Part shown: positions 46,117 to 57,268 of the stretch, piece after piece
Position numbering within the stretch: the first letter of the stretch is position 1
Layout of the letters: each line of letters begins with the position of its first letter
From: Brachionus rotundiformis
Lineage: Eukaryota > Rotifera > Eurotatoria > Ploima > Brachionidae
Assembly: GCA_016802295.1 (NCBI GenBank)
Contig: JAESIW010000200.1
Location: forward strand, 3,697,550 to 3,761,549
Direction of reading: 5' to 3'
DNA: 64,000 nucleotides
The notes under the pieces: model-generated
The model's database searches: none
The model's input: only the letters and a program-made list of their open reading frames with translations
Told to the model about the DNA's origin: nothing
Position numbers and translations under genes: made by a program

Positions 46117-47298
46117 ATATTTTAATAAGAATTATTTTATTGTCCTAAAATACTATTATGTATCTTTAATAAAAAATTCGTGATAAAACTTCAAATCTAA
46201 ATAGATTCATTGAAATTTTCGAGTTTTAAAACATACGATCCTACCACTAATATGAGCTCGCTTTACTCAGTTTATTGCTAAAAATTAAAAACTACGAAAA
46301 ATAAATTTAGAATTATTAATTTAAAAATGAATTCAATATAAAGAATTATAAAGAATAATCAACAATAAAAATTCTTTAGTTTTTTCTCTTTAAATTGATA
46401 TGAAGTTAATTGGGAATTTATTTTAAACAAAAAGCATTAAAGAGTCAATCGTCTATTCATTTTTCTGGTTATATAAAATAGGAATTTTCCGAATGATTTT
46501 TAAGCATTGGGAATAGATAAAGTATTGTTTGATATTTTTCGGAGCTAAAATTGTAGCATTCAATTGCTCTATTTACTTGGTAAAATAATTTTGTTTATTG
46601 TGAGTCAATTTGATAAGATATCCTTTAATTTTTGATAACCTAGATCTTCATTATTTTATTTAAATTTCAAAAATATCTAAAAAATCAATAATCGTTAAAT
46701 GAAAGATAAAATTAAGTGCTGATGGAATTTTTATTTTTATTTTGTGATGATAATTTTGACATAACAATGAAAGTTAAAGTATATAGATAATAAAAATTTA
46801 TATATTTTTATTAGGAACCGAAATTTAAAATTATAATCAACAAAAAAATCAAACAAAATACTAAAATAAATAAACTAACTAAAAACAATGTTCCATAATG
46901 TCCAGAAACTATTTGAACAAACTGAATAATGTTTTTTTTTGTTGAAAAGCAAAACAAATTCTCTTAATCAAAATAAATAATTTTTTTTAACATTTAATTT
47001 TTGATTTATACTTAGAAAAAAAAACATATTTTAATTACAAATTCAGTCGCGAAGCAAAACCGAGTTTTGTAAGCGACTTTTATAGACAAAAAAAAATAAT
47101 AAAAGAAATTAACAATATAAAAATAACAAATAATTATAAACATAAGCACATTTTTTTATAATATCGGCATTCTTTCGTTGATTTTTGAGTTTTTTTGTTT
47201 TTTTTTTTGTAATTTTAAGTTTTTTTTTAAACTAAAAATCCCAAACAAAAAAATAAATATATATTTTTTTTTTCAATAAACTCTACGACCCATTCGTG
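46117..47298. other. AT-rich intergenic DNA
   Basis: Contains the 3' flank of the cyclin gene, with long T and A runs near 47000-47280. Nothing else was recognised. Confidence 0.45.
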
Positions 47299-48480
47299 TC
47301 AAATCTTTTCTTCCACGGATGAATTTTCGGAGAGTTTACGTTTTTTTGGCGTATTGGCAGTCAAAATTTCGGCAAAACTCAGCGTGCCAAACTTAATGTT
47401 GTTGAAATAATTGTTTTTTTCGGCATCTTTTCTGGTCACATAATCGCAACTGTCGTCCATTACCATCTCATAATCTTCTTCCTCTTCTTCCTCTTTAATT
47501 GCGTCCAATTTGGAATTTACCGCGGCTAATGGTGAGTAAAAAATTGACGACTGTCTCAAACTTTGCATGGCGAACTTGTAAAATTCGTCATCATAAGTGT
47601 CTATTGGGTTCTTGTTTTCCACAGTGGCCAAATAGCATCTTAGCTGTTCTTTGCACTTATCCATAAGCTCATAATTTACTTTGCAATACTGTTGAATTAG
47701 GTCCATGGTCTCATTAAGACTGCTCCTTATATGCTCGGATTGAATAAGTGGCAAGACTTTTTCCAATTGCAGACTGATCAAACTGAAAGACATAACATGT
47801 GGGTCATACAACCGGGTAAAGTCGTATCTGCACAGGCAGCTTTTGAGCTGTGACTCAATTTCATCCAAAAAGTCCAAATCGGCAGGTACATACCAACTGT
47901 CTTCTGACTCGGACTTTTGAGTCTCCATTACCTTCCAAACTGGTGTTACATTTTCTGAATTTTTAATCAACTCTTCGACTTTTTTGTACTCATTTACCAG
48001 CAGAGCGTAAAATAAATGCAAAAAATCAACTGATGTGGTGTCATTTACGCACCATTCAAATTTTTTCAAGACCATTTTTTCCATCCTCAGCAACTCAGCA
48101 ATGGAACACTTTGACTCACAGTCCATCAAAAATTCAGATGTTATCGATATTTTCTCGTCTTCCTCTTTTACCTTGCATGCAATGTACAAACAAGCCACTG
48201 AGAGACATTCCACATAATCTGACTTTACTTTGTAAGTGGACAGTATTCGGTCCAAAAGCGAGACAAATAAGGCAAAAGTATCAACACAAAGACTCATGTC
48301 TGGTCTGTCGCATACCTCAAGCAAAAATGACACCATCTCGTCGCGTTCATTGGTCTTGACAAACTCGGTGTCATTTTCGGGAAATGGTTTCCGCCTTGCC
48401 CAGCAAATGGACGATTTCATGTAAGTCTCTTTCAATAGCTCCAAAAGCCGTTCTGTACTGAATTTTTTCAATTTAAGCAT
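47299..48480 (-). CDS. Cyclin G/I family protein
   Basis: A 393-residue single-exon protein. The cyclin box (about residues 45-160) includes RDEMVSFLLEVC, the helix DTFALFVSLLDRILSTYKV, CLSVACLYIACKVKEEDEKI and LRMEKMVLKKFEW, followed by DFLHLFYALL. These match the order and wording of vertebrate cyclin I and G boxes (ETFALASSLLDRFL, EEDERI, LRMERIIL, DFLHIFHAI), recalled from memory. A weaker second fold follows (RLYDPHVMSFSLISLQLEKVLP). The tail is acidic (EEEEEEDYEMVMDD) and ends with a basic KKRKL that may be a nuclear signal. Cyclins of this group act in stress and cell-cycle exit more than in driving cycle phases; that role here is inferred. A TTTAG acceptor lies about 13 bases before the ATG. 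Confidence 0.87.
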   Translation of the reverse strand: MLKLKKFSTERLLELLKETYMKSSICWARRKPFPENDTEFVKTNERDEMVSFLLEVCDRPDMSLCVDTFALFVSLLDRILSTYKVKSDYVECLSVACLYIACKVKEEDEKISITSEFLMDCESKCSIAELLRMEKMVLKKFEWCVNDTTSVDFLHLFYALLVNEYKKVEELIKNSENVTPVWKVMETQKSESEDSWYVPADLDFLDEIESQLKSCLCRYDFTRLYDPHVMSFSLISLQLEKVLPLIQSEHIRSSLNETMDLIQQYCKVNYELMDKCKEQLRCYLATVENKNPIDTYDDEFYKFAMQSLRQSSIFYSPLAAVNSKLDAIKEEEEEEDYEMVMDDSCDYVTRKDAEKNNYFNNIKFGTLSFAEILTANTPKKRKLSENSSVEEKI

Positions 48481-48497
48481 TTTAAATGTGATCTAAA

Positions 48498-49449
48498 ATA
48501 TTTGAATTTTATTTTTTGAATAATAACTAAATAAAATATGATTTAAATACCTTGATTTTAATTTTTAATGTGTATTAGTAATCGGTTTAATAAATTAATG
48601 AATTTCTATACACTCATATTTTAATTAACACTGGTAGAACGCAATTCAGATGATGGTAAATGATTTCCAATTATGTTTCTGGTCTGGATGTTTAATCAAA
48701 CGATATTGTAAAACTAAAACGTTTTCAATATCGATCTCTGAAATTAAAAAAAAATTTAAAATTTTAATCTTAAAGAAATTATAATGAATATTTGTAATTA
48801 AAGGTTTATTAGTCATCTAAATTCGATCTTAAAGCACGCTTGCAATTAATGCAGCATTAGATTTTTATTTAAAAAAACGTAAATTATTATATATTATTTG
48901 AAATTGGAGAGAAAATGTAAATGTTTTTAAACTACGCATAAAAATTATAAAAAATTGTGTTTTTATTTTCAAATCCAGGACTATATTTTAAAATCTAAAC
49001 TCTTTTTTTTTTGATAAAATATTTTTCTTAAACAGTTTGAATTTAATCAAGACTAGTAAAATAATCAAGTCTCATAATGCTAAAATCGTGCTCTATAAGT
49101 GACTTACACTGAAAAAATATATACTAAATGATAAAATGATATTTAAGCTTTGAAAAAATAGTGAATAATTAATCACGCGAACAAAATATGATTTTAGATA
49201 GTGGTCTCCTCTATTGACCCCTTCGAAACCTTAATTTAAATTCTAATTTAAAGTTGATCAAAATATTCTTGATAAAATTTAAGTACTCTTTTTTTGTTAA
49301 CTAGAATATTCTCTTATCTACTTGAACATTCTAGTCATTATCTTGGCAAATTTAGCTTACGAATGCACATCTAGATAGGAGAGAAAAAAAATTACATAAT
49401 ATCTTGTAGCTATTTTTTTCGGCTTAGTATAAAAATTAAAAAAATTTGG
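48498..49449. promoter_or_regulatory. Divergent intergenic region, cyclin and GAF gene
   Basis: Both adjacent genes start on its borders and read outward. It should contain both promoters, but no specific element stands out. Confidence 0.4.
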
Positions 49450-49471
49450 TTTAGTTTGCTTAAACGATCAA

Positions 49472-50062
49472 ATGCCAGAAAGTATAAAAATAACAGAAGA
49501 TTCGAGCAAAGAAATAAAGTATTCTGAACTTTTACCACAGATAAAAAGCCTGATTGAAAAAGAAAAAAACTTATATGCAAATTTAGCTAACATAAGTGCA
49601 GCACTTAAACAAGTATTTAACTTTTGGTGGGTTGGTTTCTATCTAGTCGATAAGGAAAATGACCAAGAGCTAGTCCTCGGACCATTTCAGGTTAGATTGC
49701 CAACTTTGGACTAGTGCTTATTGGTCAATTTGATAAAATTTTAAGGGTCCAATTGCATGTACTAGGATTAAGTTGGGTCGAGGAGTGTGTGGTACTAGCT
49801 GGAGGGAGCAGAAGACCATTTTGGTACCTGATGTAGACAAATTTTCTGGCCACATTGGTAAAGATCAGAAAAAATACTCACAAATTTATTCTAAAGCTAT
49901 CTTAAAGCGTGCAGTAGTTTGTCCCGTTCTGAAATAGTGGTTCCGATATTTGGAAAAGATGGAATAGTTGGAGTCCTTGATGTAGATAGTGAATTGATGG
50001 ATAATTTTGATGGCGTTGATCAAAAATATTTAGAAGCAATTTGCCAATTAATAAAATCCTAA
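49472..50062 (+). CDS. Free methionine-(R)-sulfoxide reductase type GAF protein, 3 exons
   Basis: Exons 49472-49690, 49746-49857 and 49908-50062 join in frame to 161 residues. It is a single GAF domain: NFWWVGFYLV, LVLGPFQ|GPIACTRIKLGRGVCG, ILVPDVDKFSGHI|ACSSLSRSEIVVPIFGKDGIVGVLDVDSE split at the introns, and a helical end YLEAICQLIK. All three cysteines used by the fRMsr family are present (in IACT, GVCG and IACS), so the enzyme should reduce free methionine-R-sulfoxide with thioredoxin recycling. Such genes are common in bacteria and fungi and patchy in animals. The two introns (55 and 50 bp) are of the local kind, so the gene is well established in this genome. Confidence 0.92.
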
Positions 50063-50592
50063 TCTATTTTTTGAATAAAATTTAAAGGTGTAACAGAACA
50101 TTTTTTTAAATGGGCGTTCACAAATTTTTTATAGATAAAAATTAATTTTACTATTTTTACTAATTCGATAAGACCTTCTAAGATGTTACTAAACACTCTT
50201 TTAAATTGCGCATTTTTTTCATAGCTTAAATTTTTTAGACGTAATTTAAAAAAAAGTGAATTGATAGGCTTAATTTAGGCTAATTTAGCCATCTTATAAA
50301 ATCATAAATTTAAATTTAAAAAAAAATTTTTTTTCAAGGATTGTATTAGCATACTTTTAATGCTTCAGGATTGAAAATTTTATCTTATCATTTCTAAAAT
50401 GATTTCTAAGCTTTTGAATAATAAATGCCGATTATATTTTTTGTCATTTTTTTTATTTGCACAAATGAAAACTTTGGCAAACTGATATCAAATTACCATG
50501 TGAAATGTGATTACAAATGTTTGAATGGTAAATTTAGAAAAATTCTTTACCATTTATTTTTTCTATTTTGGACTCTCTTTTTAGCATTAATT
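50063..50592. other. AT-rich intergenic DNA
   Basis: 3' flank of the GAF gene and insertion site of the next LINE. No gene was recognised. Confidence 0.4.

Positions 50593-50640
<48 letters not shown>
50593..50640. repeat. (TAG)16 microsatellite forming a LINE tail
   Basis: Sixteen perfect TAG units. On the minus strand this is a (CTA)n tract directly after the 3' UTR of the LINE at 50641-51369, so it is best read as the element's 3' tail. Confidence 0.9.
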
Positions 50641-51369
50641 GAGTTCTTGCTGCGACTCCTAACATGTAGATTGTCTAAGCCCATCACCGCCAATTGGCCG
50701 TGTAGAGCTGTAGCAGCTGATTCCATTGAACTTATCTAAAGCCATTTTAAAATTAGCGGTTGACTTGGATTTCACCACATTTTCTGGCAACTTATTCCAA
50801 TGCGGAACTACTCTGTTTGAGAAAAATACATGTCTGGCACTTACTGCAGCCGCAAAATCGTTTCTAATTTGAGCTGGGAAACTTTTTCTCTGAACTCTAA
50901 TGCTATTTCGTCTTAACTCCCCGGCTGGTCCCTTGTTTTCTGATTTCTGATTCACTAGATTCTTGACCAAGCTTACCTTTTCGATTCCATTCACTAATTT
51001 GTACAATTCAATCAAGTCCCCTCTCACTCTTCTTTCACTCAGCTTTTTCAGTCCTAATTTTGTCAGCCTCATTTCATACGATATGTTTCTTACAGGTAAA
51101 GGTATTTTTGCTGCCCTCTCTTCCACCTTTTCCAACGCATTCACGTCCATTTTCATTTTTGGATTCCAAACCTGCAGTGCGTAGTCTAGGTGTGGTCTCA
51201 CCAAGTATATATACAATCTTACCCACAGCCTTTCCTCTCTACTTGTAAACGTTCGCTTCAGCATTCCAAGTACCCTACTCGCTCTCGCACAAGCACTTTT
51301 CACTTGGCTGGTCCATTTTAAATCTGATGAAACCATCACTCCAAGATCCCTTTCACACTCAGTATACAT
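50641..51369 (-). mobile_element. 5'-truncated LINE, RT C-terminal part
   Basis: An open frame from the truncated end at 51369 to the stop at 50659 encodes 236 residues of the thumb and C-terminal region of a CR1/L2-like reverse transcriptase: DLGVMVSSDLKW, VRPHLDYALQVWNP, ALEKVEERAAK, RRVRGDLIELYKLVNG and FFSNRVVPHWNKLPENVV. The catalytic palm is absent. The 3' end is followed by the (CTA)n tail. The sequence is clearly more GC-rich than the host DNA and the frame is unbroken, so the insertion is probably recent. No target-site duplication was found. The decayed element at 44225-45880 has a related C-terminal region. Confidence 0.88.
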
Positions 51370-52137
51370 TTAAACTTTTATTTTATTTATTTTTTGTAAA
51401 AAATGATATAAAAAATAAAAACTCATTTTCATAAAAATAACAGATAATTTCTTTACAATATAAAACTTAAAATTTAGAAATTTATTTAAAGGTTGATTAA
51501 ATTTAACCTTTTTTTAATTAAGTATATTAATTAAGTATATACGCCATTAACTTTTTCTTGGTAATTTGAATCCTGATATTAGATTCATAGAAATTTCTTT
51601 GCTATTTTCTCATCAAGAGACTTATAGTTATAAAATCAAACAAAGTTTCCGCAAATTTATTTCATTCTTCGAAAAAAATTTAAACCAAACAAACCTAAAT
51701 ATTTACTAAAATTTTGTCAAAAATTTTCCAATCTATAAACTATAAACTTATAGCTATTTATTACTTAAATACTAACAACTTCATCAGATGCATATTTTAA
51801 AATGTTTACAACCATATGTTTTGTAAAAAAGATTAAATAAAAATCATTTGAATATTTTTTAAGAAAAACTTTTAAATTAGCAAAATAAAAATGCTAGCTT
51901 AATAAATTAACAAACATATATTTTAATCATCGATTCTGATTAAAAATTGGCAGTAGATGTTTTCATTGTATTAAATAAAGAAATGAAACGATTATTTATA
52001 AAAGTAGAGTTTACCAATTGGACTGAATATAAGTGTTCAATTTAATTTAAAAATTTAGTTTGTGATAGAAAAAAAATCTTAAGATAAATTGATTTAATGA
52101 CTTTTCATAAATTGGTTAGCCAAAAGTTTATTTTAAG
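51370..52137. other. AT-rich region upstream of the PLA2 exon
   Basis: The missing first exon of the phospholipase gene, with its signal peptide, should be here or further left. A short candidate, MKRLFIK followed by GTAGAG at about 51982-52005, was noted but is too weak to call. Confidence 0.35.
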
Positions 52138-52511
52138 GTGAGTTAAAATATAATAACTCGTATCAACCAGTGCCAAATGGATGCGGAACTGATGATTTTG
52201 TTATTGACTATTCGAAAAAAAAATTTTACCAATTTAATAAATGTTGTAATGCTCACGATTTGTGCTATGGCACATGCGGGACCAGGAAAACAAAGTGTGA
52301 TTTTAAGTTTAGAAACTGCTTGAAGAATGTTTGTGACTCATTAACCCATAATTCAAAAAATGGTATGGTTTTTTTATTTTATTTATTTCAAAAAGTGAAA
52401 ATTAAAAAAAAAGATTGTATCTTTTATGGAAAAATGATGTTTGGTCTGGTTTCAATATTTGGATGTCAAAGCTTTCTAGATTCCCAAGCTAATGCATGCA
52501 TTTGCAAATGA
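52138..52511 (+). CDS. PLA2G12: Group XII secreted phospholipase A2, partial (5' exon missing)
   Basis: Two exons are supported, 52138-52362 and 52414-52511, separated by a 51-bp phase 1 intron. The first begins after TTTTAAG and reads ELKYNNSYQPVPNGCGTDDF, which resembles the YKPxPPNGCG calcium loop of group XII PLA2. The catalytic motif follows as KCCNAHDLCYGTCG, with the His-Asp pair, then KTKCDFKFRNCLKNVC. The second exon ends with FGCQSFLDSQANACICK, keeping the family's late cysteines. The enzymes hydrolyse the sn-2 ester of phospholipids; group XII members are often weak or have other roles. The upstream part with the signal peptide was not found, so the true start is unknown. It converges with the TRF-like gene. 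Confidence 0.82.
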
Positions 52512-52680
52512 ATTGATTTTTATTTAATAAAAAATTAATTTTAATTTTTTTTTACAAATTATTTTATCATTTAAATCAGTTAAGTTTCTGATAACACTAA
52601 TATTACACGAACTAAATTGGCAAAAATTTTATGTAAATCAAGTATAGAAAAAAATACTAAAATTAAAAAATAATTAAATT

Positions 52681-55045
52681 TTATTTTTCAATATTATTGT
52701 TTTGTATATGGGTTTTTGCCAGCCTACTATAATGCTTTATTTCATCAGCCCTTTCCAAATTTCTGTACTTGTCTTTAAGATGCACTGAAGTGCGCGTTTT
52801 TAATTGTTCACTGAACCGCTTTAGAATTTTTGCCCAATTTCCTTTACCATAAAGTTCAACACCAATTGCCAAATAAAGCGTTTCTTTATCGGACCATTTG
52901 GTTCTTTTGCTCGTAGTTGAGTTTTTTTTTGTATGTTTTACTGACTTTTTTTTACTATCAATTTCACTATCTGTATCGTCATTGGAAAAATCCGAAAGAC
53001 TGTCAAGATTGGCCATTTTTTTGACAACTTTTGGTCGTTTTTGTACAGACTTTTCTATTAACTCTTCCTCAGAGTCGCTCGCTAAATTTTTAGAACTTTT
53101 CCCTTTCGTTTTTTTCACGGATTCTCCAGATGAGTCTGTGTCATTGTGCAAAATTGATACTTTATCAGCGATTCTCGACGTGGTTGGTTTGGGACTTGAC
53201 GTAGATTTATCTGATAGTTTTTTCCTGGTTACAGATAGTCTGGTTCTAGGGGTTAAGTTGAAGTTGAGCTCGTCATCAGAGTCGTTGTCTTGTTGATCCA
53301 TCTCTTCCTGGATTGTTTCTTGATTGATCGATGAAATCCTTGTAGCTCTGATTTTGGACGCAGTCGGTTCTTCGAAAGCGAGCGACATTCTTTTTTGTAA
53401 CTCAATAGCTGGACTAATTGGTCTTTCAGCATAATCAATCTAATTTTTTGTAATTTAAAACTATTATTATCAATCAAAACTTGAAGTTTTTAATTTACCC
53501 CTGGTTCAATATTGGAAGAGTTTATGGTTGATTTTTGCAATAGTGAATATTCTTTTTTGGGAGTTTTTTTTTCCAAATGGGACAAAAATTGGTCTTTGCC
53601 ATTTTTCAATGATTGGAATTTTTCAACTAAATTTTCTTCTTCATTTTCATCTTTTAAATTGTAGGATTTGGCTATTTCAAAAATGATACTGGTACTCTTG
53701 AACTCAATTTTTTGGCAAATTAATTCGCTAAGATCACTATGGAAAGACTCATTAGTATAACTCTTTAAAAATAAATTAAAAATTAGTATTAATAACTTTT
53801 AATAAAAAGTTTATCATTAAATAGTTAGTTAGAATGATATGAATAGATGTGAATAAAAATAAGATTCTATTTGTTACTAATATTAAATAAATAATGCATT
53901 TAATTATTAATGCTGTTGTTTTAGCGTGTATAATATTTAATGGATAAATATACTCCATGAATTAATTTTTTTCCTTACAAGACTAATTAATAAAAAAGTT
54001 TTTCCTATTTTTTATCATCTTCAAATTTTTAACTTCTAATATTTGTTTTTTTATAATTTTTTGGAATAATTATTATATTTTATTACAATCAAAACTGCAT
54101 TTTTTATCTTTCACAGTCTCATTGCGGTTCTTTTCAAGAATATGTATTATTTTAAGAAGAGATAATATATGGTTTGTACTAACTTGAGCTTTTTAATAAA
54201 CTATATTAACTATTTAATAAAATAAAGATATTTTTAATATGGCTTTGTTCATAAATGAAGAAAAAAATTGCTTTATTTGCCAAGAACCATTTAAAGGAGA
54301 CTCTAATAGACATTTATTTTTTTTTACTTTTTATTCGCCACTTTTGAAAATTTAAGTCGATTAATAAATTTAAATTTTAAGCTTTTAAGTATAAAATTTT
54401 TAAATAAAATTGGTAATTGCCAAGTAAAATGAAATTACTGATCTTTTATCATCTTTTGCTTTAAAATAGATATAAGGAAACAAGTTTACCTCATTTTGAT
54501 CAGAATCTCTGGTAAAAAAGGGATCTTTTTGAATCAAGTCTTCAATCTTTTCTTCATTTTTATCAAAAAATTCTTCTCTCAGGAGCACAGACGCCTTTTA
54601 AGTAGAAACTTCTTCAAATTAAAGTAAACAAAATACTCAAAAGGCTACTTTTTTGATTGTAATTGATCTAAGCTCGGTCAAAATATCCAAACTGATAAAT
54701 CTATTTAAATTTTCATTGAACAAAGTTTTCAAAATTGAGTAAAACGATTCTTCGTTTTTATTTTTCAAAAAAGCGCCATATTGATTAATCAAGTAAGAGA
54801 AGGCTATTTTGAAGCGGATATTTGTATATGCGTCGTTTTGAGTAAGTTTAATACCTTTAAATTTAAACTAATTTGATAATTTTAATAAATTGGATTAATC
54901 AAGTTTTACTTTCAACTAAACTTTTTAGAATACCCAGATTGGACACATCGTAAAAGCCACCCGGGTTGCTGATAAAATCGTCAACCGATTTGCACAGTAA
55001 ATAGTTGGATATCAACTGAGAGAAGTTAAAATTTTTATCTATCAT
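52681..55045 (-). CDS. TERF: TRF1/TRF2-like telomere repeat-binding protein, 5 exons
   Basis: Exons in coding order: 55045-54910, 54854-54649, 54594-54439, 53762-53499 and 53439-52681; they join in frame to 506 residues. The C-terminal Myb domain (about residues 430-485) reads KWSDKETLYLAIGVELYGKGNW split here, then AKILKRF, and ends with the telobox-like motif VHLKDKYRNL (VDLKDKWRNL in vertebrate TRFs). The first three exons encode a mostly helical region (FSQLISNYLLCKS, AYTNIRFKIAFSYLI, FYSILKTLFNENLNRFI), consistent with a TRFH dimerisation domain. Between them is a charged, serine-rich linker with stretches such as SDSEEEL. The join of exons 3 and 4 across a 676-bp intron is the least certain. 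Binding of TTAGGG-type repeats as a dimer is the expected function. Confidence 0.83.
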
Positions 55046-57240
55046 TTTTAGTTTTTTACTTAATTTTATTCATACAATTTAAATAAGATTATTTTTTTAA
55101 ATGGTTGAAATCAGACTGTTGAAAAATATTTTGTCTTTTTGATATATAATTGCCACATTCGGTCATCACCATTATAAATTATAATCTACTTATAACAAAT
55201 TCAAGAGCCATTAATATATTAAATTATATATTAGAAGAAAATGTTTGATATATAAACTTATAAACAGGATGTAATTTTAGTCGAAATTTATATCTAATGA
55301 GTTCAATTGCATCATAATGTACAGAATTATGGTATGCCTTAATCCAATAATAAGAAAAATATTCTATAAATGAGGCTAATTTTTATTTAAATGTCAAATG
55401 AATTTTGAGTTAGTATGATTATTTGTATAAATGAAAGTCTTTTTTTGAAAATGTTATTTTAATAAAAAAATATGTGTAATCATAAGATAGTGGTAAACAA
55501 ACTCATTTTTTAGGTAAAACAAATTATACTCTAATCACTTATTTTTATTAAAAAAATTAAAAGTTTATTTGTATTAAAATTTTTTTTATTTTGTTTTAAA
55601 AGTTAAAAATGTCTGTTTAATTGTCTATTTGAATTAGAAATTTTGCCCAAAATTAAATTAAAAAGTATGGATTTAAAAATTAAAAAGAAATCATAAAAAA
55701 TTCAATTAATTTTTGATTTATTTGTGTTGATACAAATAACTTTTTTTAAATAAACTTGATTAATACAATTTGTATTAGCTAAAACAGAAATAATTAATTG
55801 AATGAGATTTTTTAGGAACTCGATTTATGGCTAACAAGAATTCCCTACCCGGATAAAATACTAATCGATTGAAATTATTTCATAAGAATAAGATGTATGT
55901 TAATAATTTTGTCCTAGAAATATTTCTAAAATTTTGAAAATTACAAGGAAGAATTTCTTTCCAAGCGTTCAAATGGCATAATTAATTGAGCAATTATTAC
56001 TAGCTTGAAAAATTAGTAATTTAGCTGAGCTATGGCCGTGTTATGATTGCCAGATAACCAATTGCAACCATGTGCTTCCATAGGTCATAAAATTGTGCCT
56101 ACTGTTTTGAAAAAACAATAGAGCAGTTTACATATTTTATTAACAAACAATAAAAAATTATGATTATTAACATGATACTTGGGCTGAAAAGCAAGATATG
56201 AAGAATTTCGCTGAAAATTTATTATAATTAAAAAAATATAATTTCAACTATGATATTTCTCGCTATCTATCTAAATTTATACAAGTAGTCTAATGACTAT
56301 ATATGAGAAATTTTCTAAATTGTTCAGGTTAGAGAAATCAAATTTAGGGATAATTAGTTTTATATTTTTTGTTAGTTTTAGTAATTTATTTTTGTATCTA
56401 GTTCAGATCGAATCGAAACCGTATCAATGTAGATCAAATGAGGCCAAATAATCCTATTTTACGCGTGATTATGAATAAATTAGAGAACAAGCAATGAGCT
56501 TTGACCAAACATAACCTATACCAATTAAATTAATTACCTTTTTTTTTTAAATTATTCAAATTTAAAAAAATAGATTGACATATATTTCATAATAATGATC
56601 AGGTCATTACTTTATTACTAAAGAAAGAGATTAATTTTGTAAAAAAATATTAAAGATTTAATCGAGACAAGCTTGTTTTTATGATATAACTAACTAAAAG
56701 TTAGATTAAGAGTTGTTATTTTTCACTATATTTTTTAATCACTAGTTTGTTTATTTTTATGCATTTTTGATTCGACTTTTGACAACTAAACTTGTAGGTT
56801 TATATTCAATAATAATCCTAACCATGGTAATACAAAAATAAATTATGCAACTTAAAAAAGGTGTTTTTTTAGGTTCAACTTTACTATCTTGTTGAATTAA
56901 AAAAAATGTTTTTTTTTTTATTAGAAAATAAAAAATCCAGTTTTACCATAAAAAGCATAGATATTTTTCTTAATTTTGTTCAATTATAAATTTAAAAGGT
57001 TTAATAAATTCGAATAAGACAAGATTGTATTAATTTACTTAATTTATCAAATGAATAATGTTTGTTAATTTTTTTTAACTAAAAAAAGGCTAAATTAAAT
57101 TTTTAAACTAATGTTCATAAGTTTTTTATACAGCCATGTCATAATTATGTAACATTTTCAAAATATAAGACAAATACGTGAACGTAGAATTCAATTTTAT
57201 ATGTAAATTTACATTGAGCATAAAAATATTTAAAATAATA
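55046..57240. other. AT-rich divergent intergenic region
   Basis: The TRF-like gene and FHIP read away from each other here. More than 2 kb with no recognised gene or RNA. It presumably contains both promoters. Confidence 0.45.
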
Positions 57241-57268
57241 TTTAGATAGAAAAATATGACGAAATTTT

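Noticed and set aside
54239..54355. A plus-strand ATG frame with CFICQEPFKGDSNRHL inside a TRF-like gene intron
   Set aside because: It has a CxxC-H look but ends quickly in T-rich sequence with no donor, so a nested gene cannot be supported.
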